Positions 6,744 through 13,710 of a stretch of DNA of 21,660 bases are shown in pieces. This stretch comes from JAICLL01 sp035252155. GTDB taxonomy: Bacteria; Planctomycetota; Planctomycetia; Pirellulales; JAICIG01. The position numbers and the translations under genes were made by a program. The DNA is taken from NCBI GenBank assembly GCA_035252155.1, contig DATFDL010000661.1, forward strand, positions 1 to 21,660, read 5' to 3'. The notes beneath the pieces were generated by a model. That model did no database searches. It saw only the letters and a program-made list of their open reading frames with translations, and was not told the origin of the DNA. The first letter of the stretch is position 1. Each line of letters starts with the position of its first letter.

Positions 6744-7973
6744 TTAGTCGTCGGCCTCAACTCCCCGCGCCAGAAAGAGCAGCGCCAGGCTGGTGCCGAT
6801 GACGGGGTCGCTCTCGGCATGGCCATCGAATTTCCAAAAGCCGCCCGGCATGGATTGCGCTTCGAGCAGCGCCTTGGCGCCTTCGGCGTACCAATCGTGG
6901 TCGCCGAACTCTCGCCGCTTGGCGAGCCGGCCGGCCCGAGCGAGCGCGTGCAGATAATAGGCGCGCCAGAGCTTTGGACCCGCGCCGGGGTTTACGTGAA
7001 CCGAGAAATTTCGGCCCAGCCACTGCGACGCCCGTTCGATCGCCTGCGGTCCCGATTGGTTGGCTTCGTGCTGGTCGAGTACGTTGCAGGCCGCGGCCAC
7101 GCAGGCCAAACCCTGGCAGGTCATGCTGCCGCTGCCTGGCGTGGAGGGTTTATAACCCCATGAGCCGTTCGGATTTTGTGCGCTCCTCCAGTAGCCGAGC
7201 GCGCGTCGCCACACATCTTTTTCAATGTGGATGCCTACGCGGTCAGCTTCGTAGAGCGCCAGCAGCGCGAAACCGGTGTTTGAATTGTCGACTTCGGTCT
7301 GAGAATAGGGATGTGGATAGCTCCAGGCGCCGGTCGTCTCCCCCGCTCGTTTTCTTTGTTTTTCGGCGAGCCATTCCGCCTGACGCTCGATCTGCCGCCG
7401 ATCGCGCTCGGGTTCGGCCGCGCAAAGAACCAGTGTGGCCAGCGCCGCCACATAGGTCGTTTCCGGCTTCAGCTTTCGCAATTGCGCCAGCGATCGTTGC
7501 ACGGCGTCGTCGGCAACGGGCACGCCCGATTCGAGCAGGGCCAAGGAAGAGAGCGCAGTGAGGCCGCCCGGGTATCCGGGCGGATCACGCCACATGCCAT
7601 CGTCTTTTTGCTGAGTTTTAAGGTACGCCACGCCGCGGTCGATGGCCAGGCGGATGGCGGCCTGTGCCGGGGCAGCCTCGCTGTCTTGTTGAGCCGGTTT
7701 TTCAGCCGCCGGGTCGGTATCACGTTCGCGCTTTAGTTTATTACCGCTGGCAGAGGCCGCCCGATCCGGCTTTTTACGCGCCTTCTGCGAGCTCGATTCC
7801 CCGGCTGGTTCTTTCCGGTGCTCTCCAGCGATAGTGGATAACGCCGCGAGCCGCAATTCGGCGCCGGTCGCCGCCAGCAGAAACAGCATGCCGGCGATGA
7901 GCCAGTATCGCCGCGTCGCTTGCCAGAGTTGGGTCCAGGCCAGACCGCCAAGTCGTTCGAGGTCGAGCGTCAT
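6744..7973 (-). CDS. Membrane-anchored prenyltransferase/squalene-oxidase repeat protein
   Basis: This 409-residue protein has one N-terminal membrane segment (WLIAGMLFLLAATGA, about residues 24-42), then a charged Lys/Glu-rich linker. An alpha/alpha-toroid region of prenyltransferase/squalene-oxidase repeats follows (AIDRGVAYLKTQQKDDGMW, GFALLALYEADRVG, ALGYWRSAQNPNGSWGY, GSMTCQGLACVAAA). No DXDD cyclase motif was seen, so an actual terpene cyclase is unlikely; a structural or binding role outside the membrane is more probable. AAGGA at 7983-7987 favours the ATG at 7973; ATGs at 7994 and 8003 would add 7 or 10 residues. It lies just after the SDR gene on the same strand, probably in one operon. 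Confidence 0.82.
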   Translation of the reverse strand: MTLDLERLGGLAWTQLWQATRRYWLIAGMLFLLAATGAELRLAALSTIAGEHRKEPAGESSSQKARKKPDRAASASGNKLKRERDTDPAAEKPAQQDSEAAPAQAAIRLAIDRGVAYLKTQQKDDGMWRDPPGYPGGLTALSSLALLESGVPVADDAVQRSLAQLRKLKPETTYVAALATLVLCAAEPERDRRQIERQAEWLAEKQRKRAGETTGAWSYPHPYSQTEVDNSNTGFALLALYEADRVGIHIEKDVWRRALGYWRSAQNPNGSWGYKPSTPGSGSMTCQGLACVAAACNVLDQHEANQSGPQAIERASQWLGRNFSVHVNPGAGPKLWRAYYLHALARAGRLAKRREFGDHDWYAEGAKALLEAQSMPGGFWKFDGHAESDPVIGTSLALLFLARGVEADD

Positions 7974-7982
7974 GATTTGCGG

Positions 7983-7987
7983 TCCTT
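7983..7987 (-). promoter_or_regulatory. Ribosome-binding site AAGGA favouring the start at 7973
   Basis: On the minus strand AAGGA ends 9 bases before the ATG at 7973. Neither upstream in-frame ATG (7994, 8003) has a comparable motif. Confidence 0.5.
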
Positions 7988-8015
7988 GAGTCATAATTCG
8001 CATTTTAACAACTAT

Positions 8016-8768
8016 TCACGGCAGCATTACTCTTCCACCCGAGGCCACCACGGTTTGACCGGTCATAAAGCTCGACTCTTCACTCAGCAAAAAGCGAATC
8101 ACGCCGGCGATCTCCTCGGGTTCACCGATGCGGCCCAAGGGAGTCTCGTCGATGACGCGGCGAATAACGTCGGGCGGCAAGACGTGGGCCATTTCGGTCT
8201 CGGTTAGCCCCGGCGCGACGCAGTTGATGCGCACGCGGGGAGCGAAGGCTTCGGCACAGCAGCGAGTGAGCGCAATCACGCCCGCCTTGGACGCGGAATA
8301 ATGAATCTGCATCTTCCGCGGGCGCAGGGCCGCGATCGACGACACCGTGACGATCCGCCCAAAACCCCGTTGCAGCATTTCGTCTTTGACGGCGAAGACC
8401 ATCAAATACGTCCCGTTCAGGTTGACATCGATCGTCTCGCGCCATTGTTCGTAAGTAAGCTCTTCGTGGCCAGCAATGTTGCTGATCGCGCCGCAATGGG
8501 CCAACAGGTCGATGGGGCCGAGCTGCTGGCGCGTGTGAGCGACCAGCCGCCGCACGTCGTCGGGCTGCGACACGTTGCAGGCGGCGGCGGTCGCCCGGCG
8601 GCCGAGCGCTTGGATTTCGGCGACGACTTCTTCGGCGGCGGCCGCGCGCGAGGCGTAGCTGATCGCCACGTCGGCGCCCTCGCGGGCCAACCGCAAGGCC
8701 GTCGCCCGGCCAATGCCGCGCGACCCGCCCGTCACGAGTGCCACCCGCCCGGTAAACGCATCGGCCAT
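8016..8768 (-). CDS. Short-chain dehydrogenase/reductase (FabG-like)
   Basis: This 250-residue classical SDR shows the Rossmann nucleotide motif TGGSRGIG at residues 13-20, N116 in DVNLNGTYL, the catalytic serine in VSSIAAL (S143/S144), and Y157/K161 in YSASK. The C-terminal MTGQTVVASGGR is also typical. It would use NAD(P)H to reduce or oxidise a carbonyl/alcohol; 3-oxoacyl-ACP reductase is the nearest familiar activity, but the substrate cannot be told. The usual NNAG motif is replaced by HCGA at residues 91-94. The ATG at 8768 follows GGGAG by 7 bases, a good ribosome-binding site. It is the first gene of a probable two-gene unit with the repeat protein downstream. Confidence 0.93.
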   Translation of the reverse strand: MADAFTGRVALVTGGSRGIGRATALRLAREGADVAISYASRAAAAEEVVAEIQALGRRATAAACNVSQPDDVRRLVAHTRQQLGPIDLLAHCGAISNIAGHEELTYEQWRETIDVNLNGTYLMVFAVKDEMLQRGFGRIVTVSSIAALRPRKMQIHYSASKAGVIALTRCCAEAFAPRVRINCVAPGLTETEMAHVLPPDVIRRVIDETPLGRIGEPEEIAGVIRFLLSEESSFMTGQTVVASGGRVMLP

Positions 8769-8890
8769 TCGTCAGCTCCCTGTCGATCGATGGTGTGGTG
8801 AAGCGTTCAGCATACCTGCGCGCGGACCAGGATGCCAATTCAGCGGCTAGGCTGAGCACGTTCTAATTCACGCGGGCTCGAATGCGGCAA

Positions 8891-8965
8891 TGTGGGACAG
8901 CCGCCCTCGGCTGTCTCGCGGTCGCCTTTGGCGATCACTTCACAGCCGAGGGCGGCTGTGCCACA
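8891..8965. repeat. Palindromic element (CAGCCG...CGGCTG family)
   Basis: The 24-base arms at 8891-8914 (TGTGGGACAGCCGCCC...) and 8942-8965 pair with one mismatch. Each arm is itself a hairpin (ACAGCCG-CCCT-CGGCTGT). A half-copy is at 4691-4719. It is the first of three different palindromes in the 368-base gap (8769-9136) between the divergent SDR and prenyltransferase/WD40 genes. The stretch 8769-8890 probably holds the SDR promoter; I see no clear -35/-10. Confidence 0.88.
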
Positions 8966-8997
8966 CCGGATGTCGCATTCGCGGCCGCGTGTATATG

Positions 8998-9064
8998 TAG
9001 CAGAATTCGTGAGAATTCTGGCCGCATCTCGCGCCAGCGGCCAGACTTCTCACGAAGTCTGCTA
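8998..9064. repeat. Palindromic element (GCAGAATTC family)
   Basis: The 28-base arms at 8998-9025 (TAGCAGAATTCGTGAG...) and 9037-9064 pair with two mismatches around an 11-base loop. Each arm is itself a hairpin (CAGAATT-CGTGAG-AATTCTG, and CAGACTT-CTCACG-AAGTCTG). Both mismatches are compensated within the arms, so each small hairpin stays perfectly paired. Confidence 0.88.
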
Positions 9065-9068
9065 CCGC

Positions 9069-9109
9069 GTAGGATGGCCTTCCTCGTCAGGCTGGAAAGC
9101 CCGACCTAC
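9069..9109. repeat. Chimeric palindromic repeat
   Basis: The left half GTAGGATGGCCTTCCT belongs to the family at 21478-21538. The right half from about 9086 (GTCAGGCTGGAAAGCC...) matches the right arm of the element at 5301-5324. The ends GTAGG and CCTAC still pair, and GGCCTTCC pairs with GGAAAGCC at 7 of 8 positions. It lies 27 bases before the ATG at 9137. Confidence 0.7.
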
Positions 9110-9136
9110 GACCGCACTCTTCTTCGAACGACAAGT

Positions 9137-11257
9137 ATGCCGCACTTATTTCCAGCCCGTCTCACACTCTTGTTATCCGCGTTGGCCTGCGCCGGTTTAT
9201 CAGGTGCGTGGGCGGTAGGAGCTGAGGATCCACCGCCCGGCGCTCGGGACGTTCTCGAGGGCCTGCGCGAGTTTTATCGGCGAACGGCGCGGCCCGACGG
9301 TTCGTTCATTCCGGGCGTCGATCCGCAATATCACGGTATGTCGGACAGCGCTTATAGCGATTTGGCAGCGGTGACCTACGCCTGCACGATTCATAAGACG
9401 TTCGGTTGGCAACTGCCCTTCGAGAACGAAACGGCCAAGTTTCTCATAGCACGGCAGCGAAAGGATGGCGCGTTTTTCAATGTGGCGGGCACCGTCGATC
9501 CCGACTCGGCCGAAGGGCGCTGTTACAACACCACGCAGGGGTTGGTGGCTCTGCACGCGCTGGGCCGGCGGCCGCGCTACGACCCTCTGCCGGTCTTTGA
9601 GGCGATTGTCAAAAACGATTATCAATCGCTGCCCGCTTACTCGACCAGTTTCTTTCCGCTGGCTTATCGCTGTTACGGCCGGCCGATTCCCGCGCTACTC
9701 GACCGCGCGATTCGGGCGACGATGAAGCAGGCCGAAGACGGCTATCTGCACGACCACATCGCCGCCACGTTCCACGCTTCGCATTATTACCGGCTGATTG
9801 GCGAACCGACGCCGCTGGCCGACAAGATCGTCGCTCGGATGCTGCGCGATCAGAAGCCCGACGGCGGTTGGCTGCTCAACATGCCCTCGCGCGACCGGCA
9901 CGCGGCGTTCGACGCCGTCTTTACGCTCCGGCAAGAAGGCGCCGACCGCCGCGATTGCCAAGAGGCCATCGCACAAGCGGCCCGCTGGGCCATGACCTGC
10001 CGCAACGACGACGGCGGCTTTGGCCACTTTCCCGGCTCGCCCTCCGATGCCGATGCGGTCTATTTTCAGGTCGGCGTGTTGGTGATGGCCGGCGTGCTGA
10101 AGCCGGTCGATCCCTTGCCGCCCGAACCCGAGCTGTTTTCGTGGGGGCATCTGATGCTGCGGCAAGCCCAGCTCGCCGAGCCGGAAAAAGACCGTGCGGA
10201 GGAGAATCGCCGCACTTCCGCGAACGACGTCTGTAGGGAACGCCCTCTGTGGCGTTCCGTGGTCTGCGAACCGACGTCGCCTCGCCCTTCAACGGAACGC
10301 CACACAGGGCGTTCCCTACAGACCGTTTCGGACGAACCGATTGTCGCCCAATCGTCACCGGATGCGGGCGAGACGCCCCCGTGGATTGCCAGCGTGCGCT
10401 TCAGCCCCGATGGCAAGTGGTTGGCGACTGGCTCGGCCGACGGTGAGGCCCGGCTTTGGGACGCCGCAACCGGCTCCGAGATTCGCGCTTTCATGGGCCA
10501 TCGCGATGTCGTCAGCAGCGTGGCATTTTCGCCGGACGGACGGAGCCTGGCCACCGGCGGCTTTGACGGCGTCGCACGGATCTGGGATGTGGAGACAGGT
10601 GAGACTCGGCACTTGCTGGCCGGGCATCGCGGCACTGTGCTCACCGTGGCCTATCGTCCCGACGGAAGGACGCTGGCCACCTGCGGCATCGATGGCGCCG
10701 TGCGACTCTGGGACACTTCAACCGGCCAGGAACGTGCTGCGCTCGCCGGGCACAAAACCTGGGTGAACGCCCTCGCCTACAGCCCCGAAGGCGACTACCT
10801 GGCGTCGGCAAGCTCCGACGGGACGTTGCGCATCTGGAACATCGCCGACGGCGCTGCGCCGCGAATCATTGAGGCCGATCCGGCCGAGATTCGCTCGGTG
10901 GCGTGGTCGCGCGACGGGCGGTTGCTGGCCGTGGGCATCCGCTATGGTCGTGTCAAGGTTTGGAACACTGCTGAATGGTCGCAGCGGTTCAGCATCGACG
11001 CGCATCGAGGCGATGTTTGGTCGGTCGCGTTCACACTCGATGGTCGCCAACTGCTGACTGTCGATGGCGATTGGGACGGGCCCGGGCAATTAAAAGCTTG
11101 GGACAGTTTTACCGGGGCGCCGGTCACGGGCGTCGAGACGCCGGGCGAATTGCTCAGCGTGGCAATGTCGCCCGATGGCGGAATGATTGCCGCCGCCGGC
11201 CGGGACGGCAAGTTGCACCTCTGGGGCACCGCGGAGGTTTTGCAACGAAGTAAGTAG
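9137..11257 (+). CDS. Secreted prenyltransferase-like toroid / WD40 propeller fusion protein
   Basis: This 706-residue protein has a signal peptide (residues 1 to about 29, ending AWAVGA). Prenyltransferase-beta/squalene-oxidase-type repeats follow to about residue 325 (FLIARQRKDGAFFN, CYNTTQGLVALHALG, MLRDQKPDGGWLL, TCRNDDGGFGHFPGS). Residues 416-706 form a WD40 propeller with about seven blades (SVRFSPDGKWLATGSADGEARLWD, SVAFSPDGRSLATGGFDGVARIWD and further units). The linker carries an in-frame palindrome (residues 365-396). No catalytic role is evident; a large extracytoplasmic binding scaffold is likely. The ATG at 9137 precedes the signal peptide; the frame stays open to 8882 only through repeat DNA. 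Confidence 0.87.
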   Translation: MPHLFPARLTLLLSALACAGLSGAWAVGAEDPPPGARDVLEGLREFYRRTARPDGSFIPGVDPQYHGMSDSAYSDLAAVTYACTIHKTFGWQLPFENETAKFLIARQRKDGAFFNVAGTVDPDSAEGRCYNTTQGLVALHALGRRPRYDPLPVFEAIVKNDYQSLPAYSTSFFPLAYRCYGRPIPALLDRAIRATMKQAEDGYLHDHIAATFHASHYYRLIGEPTPLADKIVARMLRDQKPDGGWLLNMPSRDRHAAFDAVFTLRQEGADRRDCQEAIAQAARWAMTCRNDDGGFGHFPGSPSDADAVYFQVGVLVMAGVLKPVDPLPPEPELFSWGHLMLRQAQLAEPEKDRAEENRRTSANDVCRERPLWRSVVCEPTSPRPSTERHTGRSLQTVSDEPIVAQSSPDAGETPPWIASVRFSPDGKWLATGSADGEARLWDAATGSEIRAFMGHRDVVSSVAFSPDGRSLATGGFDGVARIWDVETGETRHLLAGHRGTVLTVAYRPDGRTLATCGIDGAVRLWDTSTGQERAALAGHKTWVNALAYSPEGDYLASASSDGTLRIWNIADGAAPRIIEADPAEIRSVAWSRDGRLLAVGIRYGRVKVWNTAEWSQRFSIDAHRGDVWSVAFTLDGRQLLTVDGDWDGPGQLKAWDSFTGAPVTGVETPGELLSVAMSPDGGMIAAAGRDGKLHLWGTAEVLQRSK
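10229..10323. repeat. Palindromic element inside the prenyltransferase/WD40 fusion gene
   Basis: The 30-base arms at 10229-10258 (GTCTGTAGGGAACGCC...) and 10294-10323 pair with one mismatch. Each arm is itself a hairpin (GGAACGCC...GGCGTTCC). It is read in frame as VCRERPLWRS...TERHTGRSLQT, exactly at the junction of the two domains. A half-copy resembling the right arm is at 4739-4761. Confidence 0.92.
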
Positions 11258-11271
11258 AGTCTGCCGGCGCC

Positions 11272-11302
11272 GTAGGGTGGGCCGAGCGCCGCGAGTCCCA
11301 CC
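11272..11302. repeat. GTAGGGTGGGCCGAGCG...GAGTCCCACC repeat
   Basis: This is a second copy of the repeat at 123-150. It is an imperfect hairpin (GGTGGG...CCCACC with an inner CGAGC/GCGAG) starting 15 bases after the stop of the WD40 fusion gene, so it could end transcription of that gene. Confidence 0.65.
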
Positions 11303-11348
11303 GTCGGCCGCATTGCAACGATCGATGACAAAGAGCATGAAGCTGTCA

Positions 11349-11537
11349 GGGTGCCACGGCATCCGCCGCGGCGCGGTTGGCGGGCACTTTCACGGGCGAC
11401 GCAATTCGCCGCGGTGGACGCCGTGCGGAACCGCCTCCAAACGAGTCCAAAGAGCAGATCCGCACGGCGTCCGTCGCAGCGACCGCCCGTGCGCGCCTAG
11501 CGACCTCAATCGCGCTGCGACGGATGCCGTGGCACCC
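11349..11537. repeat. Composite palindromic element, copy 2 (four alternating 19-base units)
   Basis: The layout matches copy 1. Units lie at 11355-11373 (+), 11407-11425 (-), 11463-11481 (+) and 11513-11531 (-), spaced by 33, 37 and 31 bases. The outer 25-base arms are 11349-11373 and 11513-11537, and the inner 23-base arms 11407-11429 and 11459-11481. The spacer sequences differ from copy 1 while the units are conserved. It lies in the 325-base gap between the convergent WD40-fusion and Nramp genes. No gene is seen in the gap. Confidence 0.9.
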
Positions 11538-11582
11538 AGATCCATCCATCGGCCCTACCAATCGGTGGCTGATGGAACGCTG

Positions 11583-13055
11583 CTAACCGCCTGCAAAAAA
11601 GCTTCGCACGCTGGGCCAGATTTCATCGACGGTGGTGGAATAGACGGAGTACGCCGCAGCGATGCTGATTGAGGCAAACGCCAGTACCAGGCATGCGTCG
11701 GTCCAGCGCGAAGGCGCCAGGCGCGGGTCGGTCCGCCGAAAGCGAAGATACAATGTCGCCCCGGAAATCACCGGCAAGGTGGCCGCCTGGGCAAAGGCGC
11801 CGGCGGCCGTCATTGCCCGCGGATCGCGGAAGGCCAGATAAAGTAATAAGCCGATTGCCGGATAGATGGTGCTAAATACATTGATCCACCGTGCGCGCCC
11901 GGCGGCATCACGGTGCCGCACTAGTTTGGCTAGGTTCAACAGATCGGCCGAGAGGCGGCTGTTGCCCGCCGTGGCCACGTAGAGCGTTTTGAACAACACC
12001 ACGCAACCGCCTATCAAAAATAGCGTTCGCGTCCAGGGATGCCCGAACGCCTCGACATACATCTGCGCAAGTTGTTCCATCATATCTTTGCCGCTGGGAT
12101 GCAAATTGAGCCGATGCAGAACCGTCGCTCCCATGAAATAGAACGCCACCGTCGCCACCGTAAAAACGAGCATGCTCACCCAGGCGTCGAGTGCCATCAC
12201 GCGCATCCAGCCGCGAGCACGCCGCGCCCACTCGTCGCTCGACTGCCGCGGACCCGCGAAACGGGCGTATCCTTTTTCCAGACACCAATAAGGATACGCA
12301 TACAACTCTGAAGCACCGACTCCGGTGATGCCGAACACGCCAAAAGCCAGAGTGACGCCCGCGGCAGGCACGGAAAACTTCAACCCTTGTCCGACCTCGC
12401 GCCACGGAATCGGATAGCCGGTAGCCGGCAGCACTGCGACGCAGGCGACGGTCACTCCGGTGACCGCGACCACGAGAACGGTAGTAATCAATTCAATTCG
12501 CTTGTATCCGCCGCTGAGCAGCAGGCCGATGGCCAGCAGCGCCGTAACGATCGCCCACGGATAGTCGGGATGCCGCTCGATGGCCAGCGCCGCCGCGGGC
12601 CAAACCGCGTCAACCGCTCGCACCAGGCTTTGCATCGCGCTGGGCCACATCAGATGCAGGGCCTGGCCTACGCCGCCGGCCATCGCGCCGAGTTGAAAGA
12701 TGGTGGCCAGGAACATGCCAAACCACCACCAGACCAGCCAATGGGCGCCCAGTCGAGGGCCGGGCATTTCATCGAGCGCGCCGAGCGTGGGCTTGCCCGA
12801 CGAGATGGCGTAGCGGCCCAACTCCACCTGCACAAACACCTTGACGACGCAGCTAAACAGGATCAGCCACAGAAACGCGAAGCCATGATCGGCGCCCAGC
12901 CCGGTGGTGAGCAGCAGCTCACCGGTGCCGATGATGCTGCCGGCCAGGATGATGCCAGGGCCGATCTGCCGCAGCGCCTGCCAGAGCGAGGCGGGCGGCT
13001 CGCGCAGGGCGTCGGCCGGCATGGCATAGGGATCGAACTGGGCGGCATCGCTCAT
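11583..13055 (-). CDS. Nramp-family membrane transporter with atypical substrate site
   Basis: This 490-residue integral membrane protein has about 11 hydrophobic segments and the general Nramp/APC (LeuT-fold) layout. TM1 has IGPGIILAGSIIGTGELLLT, where canonical Nramp transporters have DPGN; here the position reads GTGE (residues 43-46). TM6 reads FGITGVGASELYAYPYW, where canonical members have a MPHN-type motif. The metal-binding Asp/Asn and Met therefore appear to be missing. Family membership is fairly secure; divalent-metal transport is not, and another cation or small solute is possible. The gene is followed after its stop by the composite repeat element. The upstream lipoprotein gene ends 107 bases before this start, so co-transcription is possible. 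Confidence 0.82.
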   Translation of the reverse strand: MSDAAQFDPYAMPADALREPPASLWQALRQIGPGIILAGSIIGTGELLLTTGLGADHGFAFLWLILFSCVVKVFVQVELGRYAISSGKPTLGALDEMPGPRLGAHWLVWWWFGMFLATIFQLGAMAGGVGQALHLMWPSAMQSLVRAVDAVWPAAALAIERHPDYPWAIVTALLAIGLLLSGGYKRIELITTVLVVAVTGVTVACVAVLPATGYPIPWREVGQGLKFSVPAAGVTLAFGVFGITGVGASELYAYPYWCLEKGYARFAGPRQSSDEWARRARGWMRVMALDAWVSMLVFTVATVAFYFMGATVLHRLNLHPSGKDMMEQLAQMYVEAFGHPWTRTLFLIGGCVVLFKTLYVATAGNSRLSADLLNLAKLVRHRDAAGRARWINVFSTIYPAIGLLLYLAFRDPRAMTAAGAFAQAATLPVISGATLYLRFRRTDPRLAPSRWTDACLVLAFASISIAAAYSVYSTTVDEIWPSVRSFFAGG

Positions 13056-13162
13056 CGAACACGATTACAACCGCCAAGACCCGCGAAGTAAAGGCTTGAT
13101 TCACGTCAATAGCATCGCCGCGCTGCAGATGGCGTAGTTCGGATCAGAGCGGCGATTCGATC

Positions 13163-13609
13163 TCACCGCGGCCGTGGCGCATGCCACTCGAGCTGCGCCT
13201 GTGGCTGACGGTCGGCCGCGCTTTCCGACTCGGTGTCGCCGGGTTGGTCGTCGCCCTCAGAGTCGGGCGGCATCGAATCGCGATTGAGCTCATCGCCTTG
13301 ATCGGGCACTTCCATCTCGAGATCTTCCATGCCCGGTGCAGGCGCCGGTTCCTGCTCCGCTTCCTCGCCCAAGTCTTCGCCCACGAGTCCCGGCGGCACG
13401 TCTTCTTCCGGCGCCGGCTCGATCGGGCCGGTCGTCAGCGGCGGCTTGCTCGGATCGCCGCCCAAGATCGAGTTCTTGCGGTAGAGAAAGTCGCTCGGCT
13501 CGGCCGGCATGGGGCCGGTGTAATCCAGATGGCTCTGGCAGGTGTTCCGGCAACCCAAGGCAAAAGCCAGTATGCCCAGTCCCACGAGCAGCAAGCGCTG
13601 GCGAGGCAT
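13163..13609 (-). CDS. Small acidic, proline-rich lipoprotein, function unknown
   Basis: This 148-residue protein starts MPRQRLLLVGLGILAFALGC, a lipoprotein signal peptide with a lipobox (LAFALGC). The mature part is dominated by Glu, Asp, Pro and Gly (PIEPAPEEDVPPGLVGEDLG) and looks intrinsically disordered. A short ordered-looking start (CRNTCQSHLDYTGPMP, then SDFLYRKNSILGG) may be the conserved part. The start at 13609 has GAGGAAG ending 5 bases upstream; an open frame from 13687 lacks such a site. No function can be assigned. It diverges from the glycosyltransferase gene across 101 bases. Confidence 0.75.
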   Translation of the reverse strand: MPRQRLLLVGLGILAFALGCRNTCQSHLDYTGPMPAEPSDFLYRKNSILGGDPSKPPLTTGPIEPAPEEDVPPGLVGEDLGEEAEQEPAPAPGMEDLEMEVPDQGDELNRDSMPPDSEGDDQPGDTESESAADRQPQAQLEWHAPRPR

Positions 13610-13710
13610 CGCAACTTCCTCTGTGTCGAAATAGACCGCAGCGATATATTCGTCCGAACAAGTTGCACAACCGCTATCTTTTTCCACGAAATCGCCCAGG
13701 CGACCGTTGC

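Noticed and set aside
6744..7973. True squalene-hopene cyclase
   Set aside because: The protein is too short (about 410 residues against more than 600) and no DXDD motif was seen; only the repeat fold is supported.
8882..9136. N-terminal extension of the prenyltransferase/WD40 protein
   Set aside because: It is encoded wholly by three palindromic repeats; the ATG at 9137 begins a proper signal peptide.
13336..13710. Upstream extension of the glycosyltransferase
   Set aside because: It lies antisense to the lipoprotein gene, is Arg/Pro/Ser-rich and non-hydrophobic, and the ATG at 13711 gives a normal N-terminus.
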